Source: Cordilura impudica (lineage: Eukaryota > Arthropoda > Insecta > Diptera > Scathophagidae). Taken from it: a stretch of DNA of 64,000 bases. The stretch is taken from the NCBI GenBank assembly GCA_963682025.1, contig OY821519.1, positions 73,898,314 to 73,962,313 on the forward strand, given 5' to 3'. Below are positions 45,601 through 55,151 of this stretch, piece after piece (position 1 is the stretch's first letter; the number at the start of each line of letters is the position of its first letter). The position numbers and the translations under genes were made by a program. Below the pieces are notes generated by a model that made no database searches, was not told the origin of the DNA, and worked only from the letters and a program-made list of their open reading frames with translations.

Positions 45601-47566
45601 ATAAGTAAAAAATTACAATTTTGTTTGTGCGACGAGGAAAGGATCATTGACTTTGTCAAAAATAATGAAATTTTGTACAATGTACGAAATGCACAGTTCC
45701 GTGACAGTGTACGAAAGAATCAAGTGTGGTTAAAATTGGCAGATGAGTTAAATGCAGAAAGTATGTATATTTATTTCACTTTATTTTTTTGAAATAAAGC
45801 ATGGTGAAAGATTTGTTAAATTGATCGGTCCTGCCATACAACCGCTCCAACTCCATTGAAATAATCTTTCAATTTGTCCCGAATTATTGATGCTTCATTG
45901 TTTGGTCGGCCACCAGCTGTTGCATTTGCAATTGGAATCAAATTATTAACTGGGATAGTCAAGTCGTCTGTATTTCCGAATATGGTCTCTGCCGGTGAAT
46001 TTGTTTTTTCGGAACGCATCATATTGTGTAATATACATGCCGCAACAATAACATTGTCGATTGCTTCCGGGGTAGTAATACCAATTGGTGTGTGAAAAAC
46101 AAGGAAATATGAAGCCATAATTCCAAACGCATTCTCCGTTGTTCTTCTAGCACGTGAATGGCGGTAATTTAAAATTGCTTTGCATCGATCATGTAGTGAT
46201 TGTTGTCTTGGATATGGTATCATGAAGTTTTTGTGCAAGGCAAATGCTTCATCACCAATTATAACATTTGGCAAAACAGTTTCAGTGTATGATAGAGCAT
46301 TCGGCGGTGGAATATAAAATTGGTCGTTGTAAATCTTTGGCCCATTTCACTTTTTAAGTAAATGCCAGCATCCCCTTCTCGGCCATATGAGCCAACGTCT
46401 ACCGCTGTGAACTTGTAATTTGCATTGCCCATCGCCAAAAGTACAATTGAATGAAAATCTTTGTAGTTGAAAAAGGCTGAGCCAGTCTTGGGTGGAGATT
46501 TTATTAGTACATGTTTGCCATCAATTGCCCCACAACTATTCGAATTGTTCCATTTGGTTGAAAAATCAGCAATATTTTTAGTGAATGATTCAGTCGTTGG
46601 TGCTGGCATCGCTGTCCTCAAAAAATGTTTCACAATTGATGCAAGGCATTTTGAAATAATTTTACAAATTGTTGATTTGTGTGCCCTGAATTGGAAGGTC
46701 AACGATGCAAATGTTTCACCAGTAGCTAGATATCTGAAATACGTAACAAAATATTTTATTAAAGTTCTATTAAAGTTTATATTTATGTAGTTGATGTTGT
46801 GAAAGAAAATGGGTACATATGCGCGACTATTTCGTTCGGATGCAAACAAAAAAAACCACTGGAAACCCAACGACCTCTTCAAAGCGAGATGAATCGATGA
46901 TGTTTCTTTTAGATACATCCATTTTGAAGCGGAAGTAAATATCTGGTTTTTACCAAAATAAACATCATTTAAAATGTTCTTATTTTTTTAATTTTTAGAA
47001 CCGTAACCAATTTGACATTAAGCGAAGCATCAACAAACAACGACGCATCACCATTCACCCAGGCATCATTATGCACTGAAGCATCTCCTGAATTATGCTT
47101 ACAAATTGACTTGGAGCAGTCCGGAATAGATTTCAATTTGGAGAATATCTCGGATATAAACGAAGCCACAGATGGTCGTACTAGCAGAAATACATCTCGG
47201 GTAGATAGTCGGCCTAGCAGCTTTGATATCGAAACTCCACAGTCTAGTCGAAACAAACGACGTACTCCATCTTGCGACCCCATAAATGATCTACTCCGTG
47301 AACTGATTACAACGCGCAAGCAAAAACCAGTGGATTTTTTGCAACCCACAACAAAGTCGAAGGACCATTTGGACCAATTTTTTGAATCTATTGCCACTAC
47401 AATGCGTACATTCCCGACCATGTCGATCGCAATATTGAAATTGAAAATTTCACAGATTCTCGGTGAAGAAGAAATTTCTTTGGCTGAACAAGAACAATTG
47501 GCTGAAGTGCTATGCAACTCAAATGCCTCGCCGACCGAATATTTACATATCGATCCATTACAATAA
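45601..47566 (+). pseudogene. Harbinger accessory gene: MADF-BESS protein in three exons
   Basis: Exon 1 (about 45601-45760) encodes the first half of a MADF domain (ERIIDFVKNNEILYN, then QVWLKLADELNAE) and runs into a GTATGT donor. Exon 2 (46791-46934) follows ATTTATGTAG and encodes the second half (CCERKWVHMRDYFVRMQ, then KKTTGNP), ending at a GTAAAT donor. A 64-bp intron leads to exon 3 (46999-47566) after ATTTTTAG, joining in the correct phase. Exon 3 has a BESS motif near its end (DQFFESIATTMRTFP). MADF binds DNA and BESS mediates protein contacts. In Harbinger elements such a protein partners the transposase. Lesions: no ATG in exon 1 (an ATA at 45601 sits where one is expected), and a TGA at 46792 at the start of exon 2. 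Transposase exon 2 lies in intron 1 on the other strand. Confidence 0.75.
45770..45785 (-). terminator. Poly(A) signals of the transposase gene
   Basis: Two AATAAA signals on the minus strand (45770-45775 and 45780-45785), 31-46 bases past the transposase stop. They lie just inside the MADF-BESS intron, 10-20 bases from its GTATGT donor. Confidence 0.6.
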
Positions 47567-47968
47567 TGCCCATATATATTTTAACATTTTTATTTAATAA
47601 AAAGCCATTTCTTACCTTAAGTTAATGCAAAATTTTTGCCTTGGTGTCATTGATTCTCTGTTCCAGGTGGTAGGTATTCCTTCCAATTCACATTTGATAG
47701 TATCTATCACAGATTCAAAAAGATGACGGCTCAAACGGAAATATTCTTTAAATTTTGTATCATCATCCATCAAATAACGATCAATTAAGATATTATGTGC
47801 ACCTTCTCTTGACCGCTGTTTGTACATCACGTGGATATTTTTTCTGCTTTTCTTTACTTTTAATATTAACAGCAGTAACAAATCTTCTTCATACTCCTCC
47901 TGAGCCATATTATAGGCTGCAATTCGACGATTTGCCTCGATAATTTCATCGACACTGTAATTTTCCAT
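45816..47968 (-). pseudogene. Harbinger DDE transposase in two exons, one frameshift
   Basis: Exon 1 (47968-47616) encodes the N-terminus (MENYSVDEIIEANRRIA, then ESMTPRQKFCINL) and ends at a consensus AAG|GTAAGA donor. Exon 2 starts at 46733 after a TTTCAG acceptor and joins in phase to give INLRYLATGETFASLTFQ, the HARBI1-type continuation. Catalytic region: CGAIDGKHV (first Asp), DVGSYGREGDAGI (second Asp region) and RARRTTENAFGIMA (Glu). The product would be about 420 codons, the normal size for the family. One base is missing near 46333 in an A run; the following part (from PNVIIGDEAF) is in another frame. Otherwise intact. The 882-bp intron holds MADF-BESS exons 2 and 3 on the opposite strand. 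Confidence 0.88.
47596..47601 (+). terminator. Poly(A) signal of the MADF-BESS gene
   Basis: AATAAA 30 bases past the MADF-BESS stop codon, and 14 bases from the transposase splice donor on the other strand (47615). Confidence 0.6.
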
Positions 47969-48135
47969 ATTTTTTTGTATTTAATCAATACTTATTTTCG
48001 ATGCACAATATTACACTTCACAATGACAACTAAAAAAAAATCCGTTCAGTTTCTGTCTTATGCCGCAACGCTCCCAACTGAAACGAAAACGATTAGCAAC
48101 GAAACGGTGCCGTACAACAGCGTTTTCAGTTTCAG

Positions 48136-48178
48136 TTTTCGTTTTCGTCGACGATTAGGTATATGCGGAAACGAGCCT
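48136..48178 (-). repeat. Harbinger right terminal inverted repeat
   Basis: Reverse complement begins AGGCTCGTTTCCGCATATAC, followed by the GTCGACGAAAACGAAA block. Confidence 0.9.
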
Positions 48179-48334
48179 TAACAGCTAAAAAGAAATACCC
48201 TTAAAATGATGAATTTTTTATCAAAATCGGGGTAAAACTGTGAAACTTACATCGGCCACAAGAACTCGCCTTGGTTATTAATATTGTAGATATGTATCAA
48301 GTTGCATAATTGTGCTATGATTTTTAAACTCTTT

Positions 48335-48760
48335 TAACTCGTACTCTCTGTCTGTCTGTCTGTCTGTCGTGGGGCATCCCCATTCCCCTTATCCAATTGA
48401 TCCAAAACTTAACCAATAGTCTTGTTATGACTACAGATTAGCTTTGGGGCAGTCACGCATAGTCACGCATAGTCGCGCACAGTCACGGAGTGATCTAAAT
48501 ATCATATACCCTCATCCGATCGATCTGAAACTTAGTCCATACACTTGCTGCAAAGAAAGATTAACTTCGACATAACTAGATTAACTTCGCATAGTCACGC
48601 ACAGTCACGGAGTGATTTAAAACGGATTTCCCCTCATCCGATCGATCTGATACTTTTTCCATGGACTTGTTCTGGCCAAATATTAATTTTATGATAGTTA
48701 CACACATTCACGCACATTCACGAAGAGATTCAAAACTCATATGCATAAGGAAATTAGAGT
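48335..48760 (-). repeat. Second copy of the CGTGACTGTG satellite-like repeat
   Basis: AGTCACGCATAGTCACGCAT, TCATCCGATCGATCTGAAAC and the GTCTGTCTGTCTGTCGTGGG run match 26950-27400 in reverse complement. The order of blocks is the same. Confidence 0.7.
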
Positions 48761-49396
48761 TTGGCTTATTCTATTTAAATTCCATTTTGTATGGACTCGT
48801 TTACTGTGCATATATGGTATACAACCTAAGACAATATGTGCTTTTGTTACGACGTATGTAAGTGGACTTCTTGGAAATCTTGGTCAAACATATGATGCAA
48901 TTGAATGGTGGTTATTTTTCGACATTAGCAAATAAACGCTTAAAACAATTTTCCTATACAATGGCATTCAGAAGCTATTAATACCCATCAATACTCACGT
49001 TGAATCAGCGAGAGCTTGGTGAATGGTTTCACCAACAATTTAAGCCCATGGACCAACGTTATCGGATATTATCGAACTAAAATATGGTGGGACATTTTAT
49101 TTGGTTCCTTATAAGAGAATCAAGGCCTGATAAAAAAAAGTCAAAATCATTTTTAATCATTTATTTAATTTATGAAATAAAAATACTTCAATTTTGTGCA
49201 AATAAAAAAAATATTTTCCATTATTTCATTCTGAATATCTCTGAAATTGTGGAGTATATAAAAAAGTAATATTAGCATAACGTTGAGGCAACTTATGCCG
49301 TTTTATTTTCTTGTAAAAAATGTCGCATTGTATTTTCACTTCTTTCGAAATGTGTATTTTTTTTATATATTCTAAACTAAGAGCAACCTTATATTA
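48761..49396. other. Non-coding sequence
   Basis: No gene or repeat recognised. Confidence 0.4.
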
Positions 49397-51234
49397 CACC
49401 GCGTTACAGGAACGAGCTTTTCTTCAGTCCTATGAACCAAATATACTTTTCCGGAAAGAGGAGAAAATATAAAAATACACGTGTATCGGCGATTTTCATG
49501 TACACTAAATGCGGCATTGCAGTCCCAAGTTCACTGGGTGTTGGTACAAATTCCGATACTTCTGGACTCTCGCATCTCACGTTCGATGCAAGAAATGTTG
49601 ATAGCATTGTTGGTACTACTGTTGGTTCTCCATGGCTTAATTCGGGAAAATCATCAAAAATCTACACTGAAGCCGCTATACGTTCTTCTGGTGAGTACAG
49701 AATCGCTGGAATAACCGATTCTACATAAGCGTAGCGAATTTTGTTGCGGCGAAAGAATTGGTACCCTTTAGTTTGAGTAAAAGTTACGCAAAAGTAGCAC
49801 AATTCATTGCTCCGTACGTGGTAGCCAAATTGTTGGTACTGCGTTCTTTATTGTTGACCTTCAGTAAGTAAACTTGCATAAATTTCTATAGCAATAGTCG
49901 CACACGACTTCCGGAGTATACCACAAGTAAGGAACATAAGCAGTCTTAAATATTTTCAGAAACGAATTAACCACTGTTTACGTAATATTTTTCAAATTTT
50001 TACTTGGTGCGAAAAAGCTATAAACGTAACAGAAGCTATTTTGAGTCGGGCACTGCATTTTTCGGAACGCTTTAGTAGTTTAAAAACAAGAAAGAAAATT
50101 ATAGTCGGTCTAGACCGACTATACGAGACTCTATACCATGCGTTTAGAAACCCTATATCTTAGGCCCAACTAACTGGACATTGAAAATAAGCAAAAACCA
50201 AATTTGAGTGGGATTTTTATTAATTTTTTTGGCTGCAGATATGAAAAAGTTCATATCGGGTGCTATATCTATAAAGGGACTAGGTCCAAAAATGGACCGA
50301 TCCTGATCATGTTTGGTAAAGTCTCTTGTATTTTGCAAAAATATGTACAAACAAAATTTGAGAAGAATCAGTGCAATATTTTTGTTTTTTAATAGATTTA
50401 AGTGAAGATCGGGAAGCAGCTCTATATGGGGTCAAAGGGATCATTTTTGGACTACTCATTAGTGGATGTAATGAACGCATACAAACCCAATTTGAGTAAG
50501 ATCTATACGACAATTTGGATCTTATGGCAATTTATGTCGATTTCATATGGGTAATTTGTATGGGGGCTAGGTCTGAACATGGACCGATTCTCACCAATAT
50601 CAATAGGGTTCATCCCATGGCCGATAAAAGCTCATATACCAAATTTCATCAAAATATATTCATATTTGCGACCTGCAGTTTGATTACAAGCTTTACATGG
50701 ACACACAGACGGACGGACGGACGGACGGACATTGTTAAATCAACTCAGAAAGTGATTCTGATTCGATCGGTATAATTAAAGATGGGTCTAGGTCAAATAT
50801 TTTTGGTTGTTACAAACAGCAGCACAAAGTCATTATACCCAAACCACATAGTGGTATAGGGTATAATTTGGAGTCCCTTAAAGTTATGCTGAAAAAAGTA
50901 AAAAAAAAAGATTTGTTTTTCAAAAAAAAAAATTCAGGAAAATCTGAGAATTGATAGAAGTCTATTTTTTAAAAAAATTTGGCGTACCACAGACATTTCC
51001 ACGAGTCTGCCTGCAAAAATTCAGCTCGATTGGATCGCGGAAAAAGGGTTAAAAATCGATCCAAAATCTTTCACACAGGCGGACAGACGGACACTACGAC
51101 ACTACTACTTTATACATAAAAAAAAAAATTCTGACGTATACATGAAAATCGCCGATACACGTGTATTTTTATTTTTTCTCCCCTTTCCGAAAACGTAAAT
51201 TTGGTTCATAGGACAGAATGTGTGTAACGCGGTG
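49397..51234. mobile_element. TIR element, non-autonomous, with nested Helentron-like copy
   Basis: CACCGCGTTACA at 49397 and its reverse complement ending 51234 start inverted arms of about 110 bp that share TCCTATGAACCAAAT and AATACACGTGTATCGGCGAT. Outside are TTATATTA and TTATATAT, a possible diverged 8-bp duplication. No transposase reading frame is recognisable. A Helentron-like repeat (50085-50866) is inserted in the middle. The right part (50880-51120) shares blocks with 58740-58870. Confidence 0.7.
50085..50866 (+). mobile_element. Helentron/DINE-1-like repeat, copy F (full length)
   Basis: Starts ACAAGAAAGAAAATTATAG with a perfect AGTCGGTCTAGACCGACT palindrome. It includes a GACGGACGGACGGACGGAC run and ends in a nested hairpin in which TATACCC pairs with GGGTATA and CCAC with GTGG. 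Best-preserved copy in the window, nested in the TIR element. Confidence 0.75.
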
Positions 51235-53774
51235 TTATATATCAATTGGAAGGTTTCAAAGAGCAGTGTTCATAAAATGTAAAAAGAAATAATTATTATC
51301 CTCTTTGAAGTCATAGGGTGAAAATATTCAAAAAAGGAGAACAATGTGGAAATATGAAAGAAGTCAATGGCTGCAATTTATGCGATTTGCGAGACCTTTC
51401 GATTGATGTATAAGAATATATAAAAAATACACTTTTCGAAAAAAGTGCAGAAAAAGTGCGACATTTTTTGTCAGAACATTTTCATTAGATTAATTTTTTT
51501 TTTTTTTTTTTTTGATGTTTTTGATACAAAAAAGTCGGTAAAATTATGAAAAAATCAGTTGAGCATCCTACTCAAAAATCTCAAATTTTAGAAAAAAATA
51601 AAAAAGAATAAATTTAATCCATTTTGTTTAAAGTGTTTCTTTCAAATTTGCTTACCATTATGGTCATTAACACCGTTGGAATATAAATTGTTTTCGTTGC
51701 GCCAAACAGAACAAACATTTTCGGGAAGTTTAGCCCATGTCTACATTTAATTTGATTATTATTTATAAATACTTTTTTTTATATATTTTTAATGCAGTTT
51801 TCTTATTTCATAAAATTCATTTAAACTCGAACTGATACACCCACAAACTTCATACTAAGTTTATTATGCTTCAGACATATTTAATTCTTTTTTTTCTCTC
51901 AACTGATAAAAAGAGCACGCGTTTACTGGTTGGCGATCATGTTGTGGGCCTACAAAATCATGTTGCTTGTCAAAAGGAACAACAGACATGAATGCACATT
52001 TTTAAATACATGTTGCTGGATTTTCTGTTGCCGTTTAAATTTTTTCGTCTCTGTATTTGATTCATGATACAAATGCAATAATATGTTGAGTGTGGTTTCA
52101 ACCAAAAACAACATGTGTCGAATTTAATTTGGCATTTTTATGCTTTAAGCTTATTTTAGCTTATCGATATTTTGATACAACAATGTGCAGCAAAACAACA
52201 AGCAACAGTTCTATAAAAGTACTCAGGAAAAACAAGAAGTCTCAAGGACTCTGTTTAGATATATGAGACGACCACCACCAACGCAACTTTGTCGAAACCA
52301 TTGAAACGGTTTTGAATAGATTTTTTCTGTTATTTATTTTATACACTTAAAGTGTGACAGTTAAAAAGTTTTTATAAGATTTCTAGAGATATGAAACCCC
52401 ATTGAAGTTTTACGAGTTATGCTAAAAATTCTAAGTTTTGAGGTGTGCAACAGAGAAAAATGTTTGATTTGCTCCGAAAGTAGATTTAAAGCAAAATATA
52501 ATTTCAACGCGTTGATAGTAATAAGAATACTTTATTACTTTTAAACGTATTTTGTTAAACTTTTTTAAGGCTTGTCTTTATTTTACTATATAGTTTTTTG
52601 TTATAAATATGTTTTGGTGACATTTAACATAAGTCTGTAACATTGTAACAGTGTTGTTACTGTTCTTATTGTTCTTGTTACTTATGCTGCGACTATTTTA
52701 AAAAAGTCTTATTTTGGTTGCCCGATTTCACGAAAACTTGATAGCAAAGTAGTGGACATTTTTGTGGGTTTAGTGTTTTTTCTATTTTATTTTTTTGTCC
52801 AATTGGTAACTTCTTATAAACATGGTTTTGACAAATTGTTACATGATGTTTTAGCTAGGGAAAAACTACACTTAAACTAAAAAAAAACAACTTAAAATCC
52901 AGTTTATTTTCTTTGGATATTTTTTTTTTTTCAAACGGAAATGGAAAATTATTTCTCAAACGAAAATATTCAATGAATTTGCTAAAAGATTGCCTACACA
53001 CTATACAACTGTACAACACTAACATTATAATCATTTTGAGCTAAATTGCATGAAAAGTAGGGGTGCATATGGAATATGTTTTGAAATATTCTGTTCTTTA
53101 TTAAATGCGTTTCAAACTGATTATTACGTATGAGAGCTATTATCGTAAAATCTATACTAAAACATCTTCAACGCTTGCCAAGTATTCAAACAGATTTTTT
53201 ATGTACCACTATCATCCATGCGTTTTGAAGCCTAAAGGCCACATTTGGATGGCTGCTTGGTTGGTTTGCTGGCTGGTCGGCTGGCCTGACTGGTCTCTGG
53301 TAAATATTTGCAACAAATCTGTCTGAAAGGCAGACTTTTAGCCTGAGTATAAATGCAATTAGCTGCTGTATCTGCAGAAGCTGTTTAACTCTAACATAAA
53401 GCTAAAAAAAAAATACAATGTACATATAAATATATTGACGTATTCTAAACTTGCACTATGTCTTAAAAGGATATTTTTATTAAAGCAAAGAATATTCGAT
53501 AATATGCTATTAACCTTTAATAGAATGTTGTGGTTATATGTACCAGTGAAATACGGTTTATGAATAATGGAAAAAACAATTGCATGATTTTTATATAAAA
53601 ACCATTCCGAGATAACCTGTGAAGTTATTCTTATACTCAAATATGGGATCCCTACTATAACATTCATATTCGACGAATCGAGTGTGTACCTTGGAATCCC
53701 GCAATTAATCTACCTTCATACGTTGATCGACTTAAATTAATAAAATTACCTAATTAGTTTCTTTTTCATTGAAC
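51235..53774. other. AT-rich non-coding sequence
   Basis: No gene recognised in 2.5 kb. Short frames such as 53105-53326 (plus) and 53667-53359 (minus) have no recognisable domain. Confidence 0.4.
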
Positions 53775-53908
53775 ATTGATGTAATTAACACAGTTCTGCT
53801 AATGCTCTTGCAGTATAAAGACGTGTGTTTCTCGTATTACAAGTCTATAAAACTAAGTGAAAGAATTTCATGTTAAAACAAAAATAAATAATAAAACAAA
53901 ATACAAAA

Positions 53909-53909
<1 letters not shown>

Positions 53910-53942
<33 letters not shown>
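53910..53942 (+). repeat. 33-A tract in the LINE 5' UTR
   Basis: An uninterrupted run of 33 A about 130 bases before the ORF1 start. Unusual position for a poly(A) stretch in a LINE. Confidence 0.9.
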
Positions 53943-53943
<1 letters not shown>

Positions 53944-54071
53944 AATTTGCTTAATTTGCATACCATTGAACAATAACAATTGTACACAGTACTTAAAAAA
54001 ACAACAACAATAAAAAAAACAACATAAAGCGAGCATCAAATGAAGATGTAAACGCATTATGCGTTAGCACA

Positions 54072-55151
54072 ATGAATAAAAAACAAAAATCCAATAACAA
54101 TTCGCTGAAAACAAATCAGCCAAAAATATCAACAAATTATTACTATCCGCTACAAGCTATAGAAGACAATGAAGATGATGAAGTAATTATTCAAAAACCA
54201 ACAAAAATAACAATATCACCTATTACAGTGCTGAAGTGTAAAATAGAAGAACTTCATGAAATATGTAGTAAAAATAAGATTTCTGATTATTCCATTAGAA
54301 AAATTTCAATCGGCCTTAAACTGTTTTGTCGTTCTAAGGAAAGTTTTGATAAGGTTTGTGCTGCTCTTACAGACTCATATGAATTTTTCACATATGCAAC
54401 TAAAACCGAAAAACCTTATAAGGCTATACTATTTGGACTTGATAAGTATGACCCTACAATAATTAAGAAAAAGCTTTTAGACTTGGGCTTAAAATGCTTG
54501 GACGTAAAATTAGTGGTTAAAAAGAATAATCACAACATCGAATATTTCATCTATGTAGTTTATTTTGAACGACAGTCCATAACGATGAAAGAATTAAGGC
54601 AAAATTATTCTGTATTAGAATATGTAAAAATCAAGTGGGAGTTCCAGCAAACCAGAAAAAACAAAATCACCCAGTGCTATAATTGCCAAATGTTTGGCCA
54701 CGGTTCGAACAGGTGTAAGGTTAAAACGTTCTGTGCAAACTGTGCCGGTCCACATAAAACAACCGAATGTATGGTGCCAACTATTAAATGTGCTAACTGT
54801 AATGGTGATCACAAATCATTTTCTGATAATTGCCCAAGTAAGGCTACGTACTTAGAAATAAGACAACGTTTAAAACCAACACGGTCCATTCCACGTAACA
54901 ATAATAACATTAACCCTATAAATTACAACAAAAATTTTCCAAACACCTTGCGTCAAAGTGTTCCTCATTCTACAGATGTATGGCAACATAACAACAACCT
55001 CAATTTAAATAACAATTGTAGCAGCGATTTATTCACGCTGCAAGAAATTAAAAGCTTAACTCTTGAGCTTATTACTAATCTTCGTAATTGCAGAAGTAAA
55101 GCAGATCAATTTGAGGTAATAACAAACCTCGCATGTAAATTTCTTTCGTAA
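54072..55151 (+). CDS. LINE ORF1: gag-like RNA-binding protein with CCHC knuckles
   Basis: 359 codons from ATG at 54072, preceded by a stop-rich 5' UTR. Role in the family: binds LINE RNA and forms the ribonucleoprotein. The N-terminal third is polar. The middle (residues about 60-195) resembles the RRM-like/PRE_C2HC region of insect Jockey gags. Three zinc knuckles follow: CYNCQMFGHGSNRC near residue 201, CANCAGPHKTTEC near 221 and CANCNGDHKSFSDNC near 239. An Asn-rich linker follows. ORF1 ends in TAA that overlaps the ATG of ORF2 (TAATG), so ORF2 translation is probably coupled. All features fit the Jockey clade. No defect visible. Confidence 0.9.
   Translation: MNKKQKSNNNSLKTNQPKISTNYYYPLQAIEDNEDDEVIIQKPTKITISPITVLKCKIEELHEICSKNKISDYSIRKISIGLKLFCRSKESFDKVCAALTDSYEFFTYATKTEKPYKAILFGLDKYDPTIIKKKLLDLGLKCLDVKLVVKKNNHNIEYFIYVVYFERQSITMKELRQNYSVLEYVKIKWEFQQTRKNKITQCYNCQMFGHGSNRCKVKTFCANCAGPHKTTECMVPTIKCANCNGDHKSFSDNCPSKATYLEIRQRLKPTRSIPRNNNNINPINYNKNFPNTLRQSVPHSTDVWQHNNNLNLNNNCSSDLFTLQEIKSLTLELITNLRNCRSKADQFEVITNLACKFLS

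Larger units (their letters stand above)
45305..48178. mobile_element. PIF/Harbinger DNA transposon with interlocked genes
   Basis: Terminal inverted repeats begin AGGCTCGTTTCCGCATA and extend about 43 bp (45305-45347 and 48136-48178). TAA flanks both sides (45302-45304 and 48179-48181), the 3-bp duplication typical of PIF/Harbinger. The element carries the two proteins expected for the superfamily: a DDE transposase on the minus strand and a MADF-BESS DNA-binding protein on the plus strand. They are arranged so that each gene has exons inside the other's intron. Length is 2874 bp and both ends look intact, so the copy appears fairly young, though both genes carry lesions. Confidence 0.93.

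Noticed and set aside
46467..46790. 107-codon plus-strand frame within the Harbinger element
   Set aside because: It is the antisense shadow of transposase exon 2.
49432..49728. 98-codon frame (plus) at the left arm of a TIR element
   Set aside because: It starts inside the inverted arm and matches no transposase; likely chance.
53359..53667. 102-codon frame (minus)
   Set aside because: Composition is that of AT-rich chance frames; no domain.
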